Below, one piece after another: positions 1 to 10,049 of a DNA stretch of 34,305 nucleotides. Numbering within the stretch: the stretch's first letter is position 1; every line of letters begins with the position of its first letter. The DNA comes from Candidatus Bipolaricaulota bacterium (GTDB taxonomy: Bacteria > Bipolaricaulota > Bipolaricaulia > UBA7950 > UBA9294). Location: contig JALTFO010000017.1 in NCBI GenBank assembly GCA_027007005.1, forward strand, positions 1-34,305, given 5' to 3'. The notes under the pieces are model-generated. The model saw nothing but the letters and a program-made list of their open reading frames with translations. It did no database searches and was not told the origin of the DNA. A program made the translations under genes and the position numbers.

Positions 1-74
1 TACCATTACAGCTCCTGTATCTCTATTGATATTCATAACTCTTTCTCCTTTCCACCCTCTACACTAATTTTACG

Positions 75-476
75 GTGGTCAGGTGTCTCACTCATATTGA
101 CACAGAGGGCATTCCCCAGTCGGAGGCAACCAAGATCCAGTCATTCTACTCGGCCCGTGGAATATCCTCATCAATACTTATTCCACAGGCCAAGGAGACG
201 TTCAATGAGTACCTGAACTTCCATCGCCCATGTGGGTTTGCCACGGAGACGGTGGATGAGAAGGGAAAGATCAAGAAAGAGTACAACGACTACCTGACGC
301 CATTTGAGAAGCTGCAAACCCTGACAAAACCAGAGCAGTTCCTGAAGAAAGGAGTAACCATGGAGTCCTTAAAGGAGGTGGAGCAACGCCGCAGTGACAC
401 GGAAAGCGCTCAGCTGATGCAGGAGGAGAAGATCAAGCTCTTTCGTTCCTTCTCCAAATCGAGTATATTGACCTAG
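75..476 (+). pseudogene. C-terminal remnant of a DDE/integrase-core transposase
   Basis: Translation contains FNEYLNFHRPCGFATETVDEKGKIKKEYNDYLTPFEKLQTL, typical of the C-terminal part of integrase-core transposases; no catalytic N-terminal portion is present in the window. Confidence 0.6.
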
Positions 477-630
477 TAACTCACGCGCTCATGCTCATCT
501 TTCAATGAGAAAAGACTCTATTCGACCTCGCGATGAAGCGGATAACCGCGCAAGCCCTTTGACAGCGATCAAGGGCAAAGCTATACTTGCTGGTGAGGGT
601 TTTAGAGCACGATACGGTAGGAGGATGGCC

Positions 631-915
631 ATGAAGGTACTAAAGGTCGCATCCCGCTCAAACCCAAACTCAGCTGCCGGAGCGATCGCCAGGGTTCTGG
701 AACAGGATGGTGTGGTGGAGATTCACGCCATCGGTGCCGGCGCGGTCAATCAAACCGTAAAGGCGGTCGTCATCGCTCATCACCTCGTCAAAAAGAGCGA
801 AGACACGTCGATCAAGGTCATTTCCGGTCCGGGTTCATGGAGCTTCCAACTGCAGGAGATGAGAAAACAGGGCTCTGGTTTATCATCAGGAAGTAACTCG
901 TATCCTCTACCATAA
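631..915 (+). CDS. spoVS: Stage V sporulation protein S (SpoVS)-like protein, apparent frameshift near the C-terminus
   Basis: ATG at 631 after TAGGAGG; MKVLKVASRSNPNSAAGAIARVLEQDGVVEIHAIGAGAVNQTVKAVVIAHHLV matches the SpoVS family. The conserved C-terminus (FMELPTAGDEKTGLWFIIRK) continues in another frame, ending at TAA 894-896. Confidence 0.75.
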   Translation: MKVLKVASRSNPNSAAGAIARVLEQDGVVEIHAIGAGAVNQTVKAVVIAHHLVKKSEDTSIKVISGPGSWSFQLQEMRKQGSGLSSGSNSYPLP

Positions 916-922
916 GACTATT

Positions 923-2548
923 ATGCTAACTACATCTATCGAAAGATTGCTTACTGATGCTTGGAACAAGCTTAAGCTGCCTCCTGTTGCCTTTTCCGTC
1001 GACCCTTCCGAACGGCCGGAATACGGTGACTTCTCCTCGAACATCGCGATGGCCGGAGCCAAGGTCGCAGGGAGTTCACCGCGGGATCTTGCCGCGCGCA
1101 TTGTCGCTTCCCTCTCGGGTGACGCATTCGCACAGGTGGAGATCGCCGGCCCGGGGTTCATCAATCTGCACCTTAGGCCTAAGATGATCCACGCCTGTCT
1201 CAAAGGGATACTCAACAGTGGAAGCGCCTTCGGCCCGCGCCAGATAGGAACTGGGATCAAGCTGCAGGTGGAGTTTGTAAGCTCGAATCCCACCGGGCCT
1301 CTCACCGTCGGGCACGGTCGCCAAGCAGTCCTGGGCGATGTCCTAGCATCTCTCTATGCGTGTCTCGGCTATGATGTAACGCGTGAATACTACTTCAACG
1401 ATGAGGGACATCAGATAGACCTCCTCGCGCAGTCCCTGTGGGCACGCTACCGCCAAGAATTCGGCGAGGAGGCAGCAATACCTGAGCAGGGCTACGAGGG
1501 CGACTACCTGATCGATATCGCAAACAAGGTTAAGGAAGAAGTCGGCGATGCTTATCCGAGGTTCGACGATAAGGCATCTGCCTTCTTCCGCGAGCGTGGC
1601 GTCAGCGTCATCAAGCAAATGATCAAGGACGACCTGGACCAGCTCGGTGTTGAGTTTGATAACTGGTTTAGTGAGGCCGATCTTCATCGCCGTGGTGAGG
1701 TAAATGCCGCTCTAGAGGCGCTCAAAGAACGTGGCGGGACGTACGAACAGGACGGCGCGATCTGGCTCAAAGCTGAAGAGAACGGCGGACTCAAAGACTC
1801 CGTTCTCATCAGAAGCGATGGTCGGCCAACATACTTGATGGTTGACATCGCCTATCACATAGATAAGTTCCGCCGCGGATTCGCTCGCGTGATCGACGTC
1901 CAGGGGGCCGATCACCATGTTGAGCAGTCGTCCATGCAAGCCGCACTGAGGATCCTCGGCTATCCGCAAGATTTTCTTAGCTACGGAGTGCATCAGTTCG
2001 TGAGCATTGTGGAAGCGGGAAAAACAGTGCGTATGTCCACCCGCGCAGGGAGGTTCATACTGTTGCGCGATCTCACAAGCGAGCTTGGCCACGATGTGGT
2101 GCGTTACTTCATGGTCGCTCGCAAGCCGGAGACACACCTACGGTTCGATCTCGACCTGGCCCGCGCGGAATCGCTAGATAATCCTGTCTACTACATTCAG
2201 TACGCCCACACACGCATCGCCTCGATCTTCCGCAAGGCGGAGGTAATCATTGACCCGCGTGAGGTCGATCTGGCACCGCTGCAAGCAGCGGCTGAATTAG
2301 ATCTTATCAAGCAGCTCGACTCCTTTCCGCAGGTTGTGGAAGAGGCAGCGCTGCGTTTCGCCCCGCATCTGTTGGCAGAATACACCCTCAATCTTGCCCG
2401 TGCCTTTCACGCTTACTACGCCGACTATCGCGTCCTCGGTGAGCAGAGCGAGGTAATGCAGGCCCGTCTGGCACTCCTAGCAGCGGTACAAAGCGTCTTC
2501 AAGCATAGTTTAGACATTCTTGGTATGTCAACTCCGGAGATGATGTAA
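923..2548 (+). CDS. argS: Arginyl-tRNA synthetase
   Basis: 541 aa; SSNPTGPLTVGHGRQAVLGD (HIGH region), VRMSTRAG (KMSKS region), DNPVYYIQYAHTRI. Confidence 0.97.
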   Translation: MLTTSIERLLTDAWNKLKLPPVAFSVDPSERPEYGDFSSNIAMAGAKVAGSSPRDLAARIVASLSGDAFAQVEIAGPGFINLHLRPKMIHACLKGILNSGSAFGPRQIGTGIKLQVEFVSSNPTGPLTVGHGRQAVLGDVLASLYACLGYDVTREYYFNDEGHQIDLLAQSLWARYRQEFGEEAAIPEQGYEGDYLIDIANKVKEEVGDAYPRFDDKASAFFRERGVSVIKQMIKDDLDQLGVEFDNWFSEADLHRRGEVNAALEALKERGGTYEQDGAIWLKAEENGGLKDSVLIRSDGRPTYLMVDIAYHIDKFRRGFARVIDVQGADHHVEQSSMQAALRILGYPQDFLSYGVHQFVSIVEAGKTVRMSTRAGRFILLRDLTSELGHDVVRYFMVARKPETHLRFDLDLARAESLDNPVYYIQYAHTRIASIFRKAEVIIDPREVDLAPLQAAAELDLIKQLDSFPQVVEEAALRFAPHLLAEYTLNLARAFHAYYADYRVLGEQSEVMQARLALLAAVQSVFKHSLDILGMSTPEMM

Positions 2549-3462
2549 TGGCGTGGGTAGATAGGCTAAAGAAAGGATTGAGCAAGGCTCGCTTGGGGTT
2601 TGCAAACTCACTTGGTAATGTCCTCAAGGGCGGGAAGAAGCTGAGTGCTGACCAGATCGAACAGGTCGAGGAGATCCTCATCTCAGGTGACGTCAGTGCC
2701 CGTCTGGCGACACAGCTAGCAGAAAGCCTTGCCGAGCATAGCCGCCAAGAACTTGCAAACGGCGGCTTGATGGCTGTACTAGAAGGAGAAATACGAGAGC
2801 GGCTGCAGGGTTGCGAACGCAAGCTGGCAGTCCGCAGTGATGGCCAGCCAACGGTGGTCATGATGGCGGGAGTGAACGGTTCCGGGAAGACGACAACCGC
2901 CGCTAAGATCGCCTCACGCTTGCGGGAGGATGATCCGAAGATGCCGATCACCTTCGCTGCCGCGGACACATTCCGAGCAGCAGCGATCGATCAACTCGCC
3001 GTGTGGGCCGAGCGCATTGGCGTCGATCTCGTTCGCCATAGCATCGGTGCCGATCCATCCGCCGTTGTCTTCGACGCTATCGATCACACACAGCGCGTAG
3101 GGGGAGTCCTCATAGTCGATACCGCGGGTCGTCTCCAGACTAAGCACAACTTGATGGAGGAGCTCACAAAGATAGAGCGGACTGTCACAAAGAAGCTTGG
3201 ACGCGGCTCGGACGAGAGACTACTTGTCCTCGACGCAACCACCGGCCAGAATGGAATATCGCAGGCGACCAAGTTTCATGAGGCGATAGACCTGACCGGG
3301 ATCGTCATCACGAAACTCGATGGAACTGCGAAGGGTGGGGTAGTACTATCAATCTGGGATCAGGTTCACGTCCCGCTACTCTACATTGGCGTAGGCGAGG
3401 GTAAGGAAGACCTGCACGAGTTCTCTGCGCATCAGTTTGTGGAGGCGCTCTTTGAGAATTGA
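2548..3462 (+). CDS. ftsY: Signal recognition particle receptor FtsY
   Basis: SRP GTPase motifs GVNGSGKTTTAAK, DTFRAAAIDQL, VDTAGRLQTKHNLMEEL, TKLDGTAKGG; start overlaps the argS stop (TAATG). Confidence 0.96.
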   Translation: MAWVDRLKKGLSKARLGFANSLGNVLKGGKKLSADQIEQVEEILISGDVSARLATQLAESLAEHSRQELANGGLMAVLEGEIRERLQGCERKLAVRSDGQPTVVMMAGVNGSGKTTTAAKIASRLREDDPKMPITFAAADTFRAAAIDQLAVWAERIGVDLVRHSIGADPSAVVFDAIDHTQRVGGVLIVDTAGRLQTKHNLMEELTKIERTVTKKLGRGSDERLLVLDATTGQNGISQATKFHEAIDLTGIVITKLDGTAKGGVVLSIWDQVHVPLLYIGVGEGKEDLHEFSAHQFVEALFEN

Positions 3463-3470
3463 GGGATCGG

Positions 3471-3544
3471 CTGATTGAACTATTGAGCAATCGAGCGATT
3501 GAGTAGTCAAACCAATCTTTCACTCGCTCAATCACTCAATAGTT
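3471..3544. repeat. Intergenic octamer-phrase repeat folded as an inverted repeat
   Basis: TGATTGAA|CTATTGAG|CAATCGAG|CGATTGAG, then its inverted counterpart CGCTCAATCACTCAATAGTT; arms 3478-3497 and 3525-3544 match at 17 of 20 positions. Confidence 0.8.
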
Positions 3545-3563
3545 GTAACTTAACGGAGGTGTT

Positions 3564-6224
3564 TTGAAAGTGAAGTACGTGTATTTTTTCAGCAAAGGAA
3601 AGAGTGAGGGGAGCGCCTCGATGAAGGACCTTCTCGGAGGAAAGGGTGCAAACCTTGCCGAGATGGCCAGCCTAGAGATTCCGGTTCCACCGGGATTCAC
3701 CATCTCCACCGAGGTCTGCCGCTACTACGACGAACACGACAAGACCTACCCCGAGTCTCTCAAGGGCGAGGTGGAGAAAAATCTACATCAGCTCGAGGAA
3801 GTCACAGGGATGAAGTTTGGCAGTTCCGAGTCGCCGCTTCTCGTCTCGGTGCGCTCCGGTGCAGCGATCTCGATGCCCGGGATGATGGACACCGTCCTCA
3901 ACCTAGGCCTAACCGACGAAACAGTGAAGGGGCTAGTCGCCCGCACAGGGAACGAGAGATTCGCCTACGACTCCTACCGGCGGCTGGTGCAGATGTACGG
4001 CGATGTCGTCCTTGGGTTGAAGCCGGAGACGGAGACCGACATCGATCCGTTTGAGGAGATCCTTGATCAGGTCAAGGCAAAGAAGGGCGTGAAGCTCGAC
4101 ACAGAGCTCGAGGCGAAAGATCTCAAGGAGCTAGTGAAACTCTTTCAAGATGCGATCGTAGATCGGCTCGGCGTGGAGTTCCCGCAGGATCCTATGAAGC
4201 AGCTATGGGGAGCGATCGATGCCGTCTTTGGCTCGTGGAACAACCCTCGCGCCATCAAGTACCGTGAGATCAATGACATCCGCGGCTTAATCGGAACTGC
4301 TGTTAACGTGCAGACGATGGTCTTCGGGAACATGGGAGACACCTGCGGAACCGGTGTCGCCTTCACCCGTAATCCCGCCACCGGGGAGAACGTCTTCTAC
4401 GGCGAGTACTTGATGAACGCGCAGGGAGAGGACGTCGTCGCTGGAATTCGCACGCCGCAGCCGATCTCCACGCTGAAGGATGTCATGCCTGAGGCGTACG
4501 AGGAGCTGCTGCAGATTCGCGAGACGCTCGAAAATCACTACCGCGACATGCAGGACATAGAATTCACCATCCAGGACAAGCATTTGTACATGCTGCAGAC
4601 CCGCACCGGAAAGCGCACTGCGGCAGCGGCCGTGCGCGTTGCCGTAGAGATGGTTGCAGAGAAACGCATCCGCAAAGAAGAGGCACTAACGCGCGTTACG
4701 CCCGCACACATCGATCAACTCCTCCATCCGATGTTCGATCCGGCTGAAGAAAAGAAAGCAACGCAATTAACAAAAGGTCTCCCGGCAAGCCCAGGTGCAG
4801 CGACTGGGGTGGTCGTCTTCTCAGCTGAGGAGGCAGAGGCAGCAGCCAAGGAAGCAAAGAAAGTCGTCCTCGTGCGCCTCGAGACATCCCCGGAAGACAT
4901 AGGCGGGATGAGCGCAGCCGAGGGGATCCTCACCGTTCGTGGAGGGATGACAAGCCACGCCGCCGTCGTCGCCCGCGGCATGGGTAAGTGCTGCGTCGCC
5001 GGTGCAGGGAATCTCGTCGTCGACTACGTCGCTGGTAAATTCTCAGTCGGAGGCCACACGATCAAGAAAGGTGATCCGATCAGTCTCAACGGATCAACTG
5101 GCGCCGTCTATCTGGGAAGCGTTCCTACGATCGAACCGACTCTTTCTGGAAACTTCGGCACGCTTCTTTCTTGGGCCGACGAGGTACGCCGGCTCGGCGT
5201 ACACACCAACGCCGACACCCCGCACGATGCGCAGCAGGCTGTCAAATTTGGCGCTGAAGGGATCGGGCTCTGTCGCACCGAGCACATGTTCTTCGAAGGT
5301 GATCGGATCATCGCTGTGCGCGAAATGATCCTCGCTGACAATGAGAAAGGGCGCCGTGAAGCACTCAATAAGCTCCTCCCCATGCAGCGAAGCGATTTCG
5401 AAGGGATATATCGGGCAATGGGAGAACGGCCTGTTACCGTCCGCCTCCTCGACCCACCGCTGCACGAGTTCCTTCCCCACGATGAAGAGGGCCAGCGCGA
5501 GGTGGCCAAGGTGATGGGCGTATCCGCCGAGATCGTCAAAGAAAAGGTCTCTGCACTGCATGAATTCAACCCAATGCTCGGCCACCGCGGGTGTAGACTG
5601 GGGATCAGCTACCCGGAGATAACGGAGATGCAGTCGCGCGCCATCATCGAGGCAGCATGCAATGTCTACTCCGAAGGGATCAAGGTCCACCCTGAGATCA
5701 TGGTCCCACTGGTGGGCAACGTAAAAGAACTGGAGATGCAACGCGCCGTGATCGAGAAGACAGCGCAAGCTGTCCTCAGTGAGCGGAAGCTCTCCAAAGC
5801 CGAGATCCCATACAAGATCGGAACGATGATCGAAGTGCCACGAGCAGCGATCACAGCCGATGAAATCGCCCGCGAAGCGGAGTTCTTCAGCTTCGGCACG
5901 AACGATCTCACCCAGATGGGATGCGGCTTCTCGCGCGACGACGCCGGCAAGTTCCTCAAGGAATACGTGGCTAAGGGAATCTACGCGCACGACCCATTTC
6001 AGGTTCTCGACCAAGACGGGATAGGAAAACTCGTGAAGATGGCCTGCGAGTTAGGTCGCAAGACACGCCCCGACATCCACCTTGGCATCTGTGGAGAGCA
6101 CGGCGGCGAGCCGTCCTCGATCCACTTCTGCCACAAGGTGGGCCTCGACTACGTCAGTTGCAGCCCGTATCGCGTCCCCGTGGCGCGTTTGGCAGCGGCA
6201 CAAGCAGCCCTCGAAGACAAATAG
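3564..6224 (+). CDS. ppdK: Pyruvate, phosphate dikinase
   Basis: 886 aa; [36 protein letters not shown] (phospho-His domain), [27 protein letters not shown]. Upstream CGGAGG; start is TTG 3564 or GTG 3570. Confidence 0.97.
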   Translation: MKVKYVYFFSKGKSEGSASMKDLLGGKGANLAEMASLEIPVPPGFTISTEVCRYYDEHDKTYPESLKGEVEKNLHQLEEVTGMKFGSSESPLLVSVRSGAAISMPGMMDTVLNLGLTDETVKGLVARTGNERFAYDSYRRLVQMYGDVVLGLKPETETDIDPFEEILDQVKAKKGVKLDTELEAKDLKELVKLFQDAIVDRLGVEFPQDPMKQLWGAIDAVFGSWNNPRAIKYREINDIRGLIGTAVNVQTMVFGNMGDTCGTGVAFTRNPATGENVFYGEYLMNAQGEDVVAGIRTPQPISTLKDVMPEAYEELLQIRETLENHYRDMQDIEFTIQDKHLYMLQTRTGKRTAAAAVRVAVEMVAEKRIRKEEALTRVTPAHIDQLLHPMFDPAEEKKATQLTKGLPASPGAATGVVVFSAEEAEAAAKEAKKVVLVRLETSPEDIGGMSAAEGILTVRGGMTSHAAVVARGMGKCCVAGAGNLVVDYVAGKFSVGGHTIKKGDPISLNGSTGAVYLGSVPTIEPTLSGNFGTLLSWADEVRRLGVHTNADTPHDAQQAVKFGAEGIGLCRTEHMFFEGDRIIAVREMILADNEKGRREALNKLLPMQRSDFEGIYRAMGERPVTVRLLDPPLHEFLPHDEEGQREVAKVMGVSAEIVKEKVSALHEFNPMLGHRGCRLGISYPEITEMQSRAIIEAACNVYSEGIKVHPEIMVPLVGNVKELEMQRAVIEKTAQAVLSERKLSKAEIPYKIGTMIEVPRAAITADEIAREAEFFSFGTNDLTQMGCGFSRDDAGKFLKEYVAKGIYAHDPFQVLDQDGIGKLVKMACELGRKTRPDIHLGICGEHGGEPSSIHFCHKVGLDYVSCSPYRVPVARLAAAQAALEDK

Positions 6225-6251
6225 GACGAATCTGAACTAGTGTTTCGCACG

Positions 6252-6280
6252 AAGGCCGGGAGAGATCCCGGCCTTTCTTC
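6252..6280 (+). terminator. Rho-independent terminator of ppdK
   Basis: AAGGCCGGGA-GAGA-TCCCGGCCTTTCTTC: strong GC stem followed by a T-rich tract. Confidence 0.85.
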
Positions 6281-6358
6281 TTCGCTCTGCCAGCTCAATC
6301 TCTTCGCGTGAGCAAGAAGTCATTTATCTCGACCGTCCGCTATGCTCGCTCAAGATCA

Positions 6359-6387
6359 CAACGTGGCAGACAAGCTGCTCACGCTAC
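6359..6387 (+). repeat. 29-bp dispersed repeat, copy 1
   Basis: CAACGTGGCAGACAAGCTGCTCACGCTAC, identical to the reverse complement of 13983-14011. Confidence 0.85.
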
Positions 6388-6427
6388 AGGAGCGTAGCAA
6401 TGAACGCGAGAGTGTTTCTATCCTTTC

Positions 6428-6462
6428 TCATTACTCGTCACTGATCACTTGTTACTGGTCAC
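6428..6462. repeat. Five degenerate tandem heptamers
   Basis: TCATTAC|TCGTCAC|TGATCAC|TTGTTAC|TGGTCAC; consensus TNRTYAC. Confidence 0.8.
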
Positions 6463-7394
6463 ATGATCGCGCGCGCGAGCAGCCCGAAGGCCACAGAGAG
6501 GGCAAAGGCAATGGTCGGAGTGCCAAGCCAACCGAACAACACGCGCACCAAGACACGTGAGTTGATCGTTTTCACTCCCTTGACAAGACCAATGCCCACC
6601 ACCGCTCCCACTACGGCCTGAGAGGCAGAAACAGGAACGCCAATCAGCGCATAGATGTTTAATGTAATTGCTTCGCCTAACACAACGACAAACGCAGCAA
6701 AGGGATCGAGGGGAACAAGTCCGCTTCCCACTGTACGGATTACCCGCTTGCTGAATGTCATTATTCCAAGAGCAATCGCAAGTGAGCCAAAGAGAGCTGC
6801 AGAAGGGGGAGATAACAACCCAGACTTCACATAGACTCCTGTCACATTGGCCACGTTGTTTGCTCCCAGGGAATAGGCCCCGTAACAAGTGACAAGCACG
6901 AGCCCCAAGCGAACGAACCGATCGTGACTGGCAAAACGCCCCATCAGCGTATGCGGATAGAGTGTTACAATCTTATAGGGGATGTAGGTAGCAATCATTC
7001 CCCCAATTGGGGTAAGAATCCAAGACACGAAAATCTTCACTAGGGGTTGCAGGTTCACCCCGCTTGCGTTAAGCAGGCTCCCTCCGATGATCGCTCCAAC
7101 TGTCGCCTGCGTACTCGAAACAGGAAGACCAAACAGTGTCATCATGGTAACGGTGATCCCTGCAGCAAGCATTACCGTGAAACTGGAGATAAGCGTCTGC
7201 GTCCCAATTGCTCCGTAGGTGGCAAATCCGCGACTTCCCATGAGGACTGCCCCGATAACGACAAACAATGAGGCAAGGCTAGCTGCCGTCCAGAAGCGCA
7301 ATGCGCGGCTGCCCACGGCAGGGCCAAACAGATTGGCAGCATCGTTCGATCCTAACCCCCACCCCATGAATGCGCCGGCGATCAATGTCCACAT
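6459..7394 (-). CDS. PiT-family inorganic phosphate transporter
   Basis: Duplicated PiT-type motifs (GSNDAANLFGPAVGS / GANNVANVTGVY; PVSSTQATVGAIIGG / PVSASQAVVGAVVGIG); many TM segments. Confidence 0.93.
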   Translation of the reverse strand: MWTLIAGAFMGWGLGSNDAANLFGPAVGSRALRFWTAASLASLFVVIGAVLMGSRGFATYGAIGTQTLISSFTVMLAAGITVTMMTLFGLPVSSTQATVGAIIGGSLLNASGVNLQPLVKIFVSWILTPIGGMIATYIPYKIVTLYPHTLMGRFASHDRFVRLGLVLVTCYGAYSLGANNVANVTGVYVKSGLLSPPSAALFGSLAIALGIMTFSKRVIRTVGSGLVPLDPFAAFVVVLGEAITLNIYALIGVPVSASQAVVGAVVGIGLVKGVKTINSRVLVRVLFGWLGTPTIAFALSVAFGLLARAIM

Positions 7395-7546
7395 ACTTGT
7401 TCCCTCGTGTCTTGTTAGTCTATTGAGAGCGATAGCCTATAGCCATGGACCCTAAGATGCAAGTTAAGCTACGGCAAGACCGCCCTACCGTAGCGCTGAG
7501 CACCAGGTATAATCACTCCATCAGGTTCCTAAAGGAGGACAATAAG

Positions 7547-8662
7547 ATGACGAAGTACCGCATTGCCTGGCTCCCCGGAGACGGTGTGGGCAGCGACGTG
7601 CTTGACGCGGCACGATTGGTGCTGGACAAGATCGGCTTCGACGCTGAATATATACCAGGAGACGTTGGGTGGGAGTTTTGGAAGACCGAGGGGAACCCGC
7701 TCCCCGAGCGGACAATCGATCTATTGAAGTCAACGGACGCCTGTTTGTTCGGCGCAATCACATCTAAGCCTAAGGACGAGGCAGCAAGGGAACTAGCCCC
7801 AAACTTACACGGGAAGGGGCTCGTCTATTCGAGTCCAATCGTTGGTCTTCGACAGATGTTCAATTTGCACACGAACCTGCGGCCGTGCAAGGCCTATCCA
7901 GGGAATCCACTCAACATGCGCGATGATATCGACCTAGTCGTCTTCCGCGAGAACACGGAGGGGTTGTACTCCGGGGTCGAATTTCATCCCGTGCCGGAGA
8001 GCATCCGCACTGCCCTGGACGCACACCCCAAGATGAAGCGCTACGCTCATGTCAAAAATGATGACATGGCGATCTCGGCCCGCATCTTAACACGCAAGGG
8101 ATGCCAGACTATCGCGCGGGATGCCTTCGAATACGCGAAGAAGCACGACTATCCAACGGTAACTGTTGTAGAGAAGCCGAACGTCATCCGCGAGACATCC
8201 GGTCTGATGGTGCGCGAGGCGCGGAAGATCGCCTCTGAGTATCCGGGGATCGAGCTGTGGGAGGCAAACATCGACGCAATGTGCATGTGGCTGGTGAAGA
8301 ACCCGCAGAAGTACAGTGTTCTCCTCTCCACAAACCTATTTGGCGACATCATTTCCGACCTCTCCGCGCAGCTCGTTGGCGGGTTGGGATTTGCCGCGTC
8401 GGGTAACATCGGTGACGACTACGCCGTGTTCGAGCCGACGCACGGCTCCGCCCCTAAGTACGCCGGGCAGAACAAGGTCAACCCGACCGCCACGATCCGC
8501 GCGGCCAAGATGATGCTCGACTACCTCGACGAGAAGAAAATGGCAGAGCGAATCGAAAATGCCGTTTCGCAGGTAATCTCTGAGGGGAAGGTGCGTACCT
8601 ACGACATGGGTGGATCAGCATCCACGACGCAGATGGCAGAAGCAATCGCTGCCGCGACATAG
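7547..8662 (+). CDS. Isocitrate/isopropylmalate dehydrogenase family protein
   Basis: [71 protein letters not shown] before ATG 7547. Confidence 0.93.
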   Translation: MTKYRIAWLPGDGVGSDVLDAARLVLDKIGFDAEYIPGDVGWEFWKTEGNPLPERTIDLLKSTDACLFGAITSKPKDEAARELAPNLHGKGLVYSSPIVGLRQMFNLHTNLRPCKAYPGNPLNMRDDIDLVVFRENTEGLYSGVEFHPVPESIRTALDAHPKMKRYAHVKNDDMAISARILTRKGCQTIARDAFEYAKKHDYPTVTVVEKPNVIRETSGLMVREARKIASEYPGIELWEANIDAMCMWLVKNPQKYSVLLSTNLFGDIISDLSAQLVGGLGFAASGNIGDDYAVFEPTHGSAPKYAGQNKVNPTATIRAAKMMLDYLDEKKMAERIENAVSQVISEGKVRTYDMGGSASTTQMAEAIAAAT

Positions 8663-8671
8663 GAGGAATAG

Positions 8672-10048
8672 ATGCTCTCGATCAGCCGCAAGTTGGCCCG
8701 CTTTACGCGCTCTCTTCACTACAATGACATCCCTGATCCAGCGCGCAAGGAGGCTAAGCGCTTCCTGCTGGACAGCGTCGGCTGCGCACTTGCTGCCGTG
8801 GATCATGAGGATATGAAACAGGCTTATCAGTACATCGAACAGCTCGGTGGAAGCGATCAGGCAACGATCATCGGCCACGGCATGAGGACGAACGCTCCCA
8901 ATGCTGCAATGATGAACGCCCTGCTGGTACGGGTGATGGACTACAACGACATCTACTGGAAGCAGGATCCGTCACACCCATCGGACATTATCCCGGCTGC
9001 CCTTGCCGCCGGCGAGCTGCACGGTGGGAGTGGTGAGGACCTGATCGTGGGGATTGTCATCGCCTACGAGCTTGAGATGCGGATGTGCCTCGCCGCAGAT
9101 CCCGGTGTGCGCGAGGTCGGGTGGCACCATGCCTCACTCACTCAGTTCGTCAGCCCGCTCGTCGCCGGACGCATGCTCGGCTTAAGCGAGGATCAACTCG
9201 TCGCCGCGGTCGGTATCAGCGGAGCGAGCCACTTCACCCTCGGTGGAGTCGTTGCTGGTCACCTGACGAACATGAAGAACACCGCCGATCCTATGGCCAC
9301 CGAGGCCGGCGTGCGAGCAGCGCTTCTCGCGCAGACCGGGTACACGGGGTCCGAAGAACTCTTCGAGGGAAAGGAAGGAGTATTCGAGGTGATCGGAAAC
9401 GTAACTTGGGACCCGGAGAAGATGGTCTCCGGCCTGGGCGACAAATTCATGATCACCAAATGCGGGTATAAGGCGTTCCCCACCGAAGCGCTGACCCACC
9501 AGCCGATCACCGCCGCACTGGAAGTGATGACAGAGAACGCGATCGATCCACATGACGTGGAGGAAGTCATCGTCAAAACCACCACTCGTGGTGCAGACAT
9601 CCTCTCCGATCCAAGCAAGTATCAGCCAACGACCAAGGAGACGGCCGATCACTCCCTTCCCTACTGCATCGCCGTCGCGGTCACCAAAGGGAACGTGCTG
9701 CCATCCGACTTCGAGGAGGAAGCGCTGAAAGACCCGTTCGTGTGGGAACTCTTGCCTAAGATCAAGGTAATCGCCGATCCGAAGATCGACGCCCTCTTTC
9801 CCAAGGTCAAACGGGCGATCGTCAGCATCACCACTGCTGATGGCGTGACCTACAGCAAACAGGAGGATCACGCTAAAGGACGTGCAGAGCGACCGCTAAG
9901 CGATGCCGAGCTGATCGACAAATTCACCGCCAACGCGCAGCATACACTGAGCGAGGATCACCTCAAACGCATTGTTGAGGAGACGTTTAACGTAGAACGT
10001 GCTGCTAGCATCACTGACTACATGGCTCAGCTAACGCGCGATCGCTAG
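8672..10048 (+). CDS. MmgE/PrpD family protein (2-methylcitrate dehydratase-like)
   Basis: MmgE/PrpD hallmarks: LLDSVGCALAAVD, MDYNDIYWKQDPSHPSDIIPAALAAGE, HHASLTQFVSPLVAGRMLGLSEDQLVAAVGISG. Confidence 0.92.
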   Translation: MLSISRKLARFTRSLHYNDIPDPARKEAKRFLLDSVGCALAAVDHEDMKQAYQYIEQLGGSDQATIIGHGMRTNAPNAAMMNALLVRVMDYNDIYWKQDPSHPSDIIPAALAAGELHGGSGEDLIVGIVIAYELEMRMCLAADPGVREVGWHHASLTQFVSPLVAGRMLGLSEDQLVAAVGISGASHFTLGGVVAGHLTNMKNTADPMATEAGVRAALLAQTGYTGSEELFEGKEGVFEVIGNVTWDPEKMVSGLGDKFMITKCGYKAFPTEALTHQPITAALEVMTENAIDPHDVEEVIVKTTTRGADILSDPSKYQPTTKETADHSLPYCIAVAVTKGNVLPSDFEEEALKDPFVWELLPKIKVIADPKIDALFPKVKRAIVSITTADGVTYSKQEDHAKGRAERPLSDAELIDKFTANAQHTLSEDHLKRIVEETFNVERAASITDYMAQLTRDR

Positions 10049-10049
10049 C

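Noticed and set aside
5094-6014. 306-aa minus-strand ORF antisense to ppdK
   Set aside because: Lies entirely within ppdK; His/Asp/Leu-rich composition is the usual mirror of a GC-rich coding frame; no family features.
9182-9871. 229-aa minus-strand ORF antisense to the MmgE/PrpD gene
   Set aside because: Fully antisense to a confident CDS; no SD and no recognisable domain.
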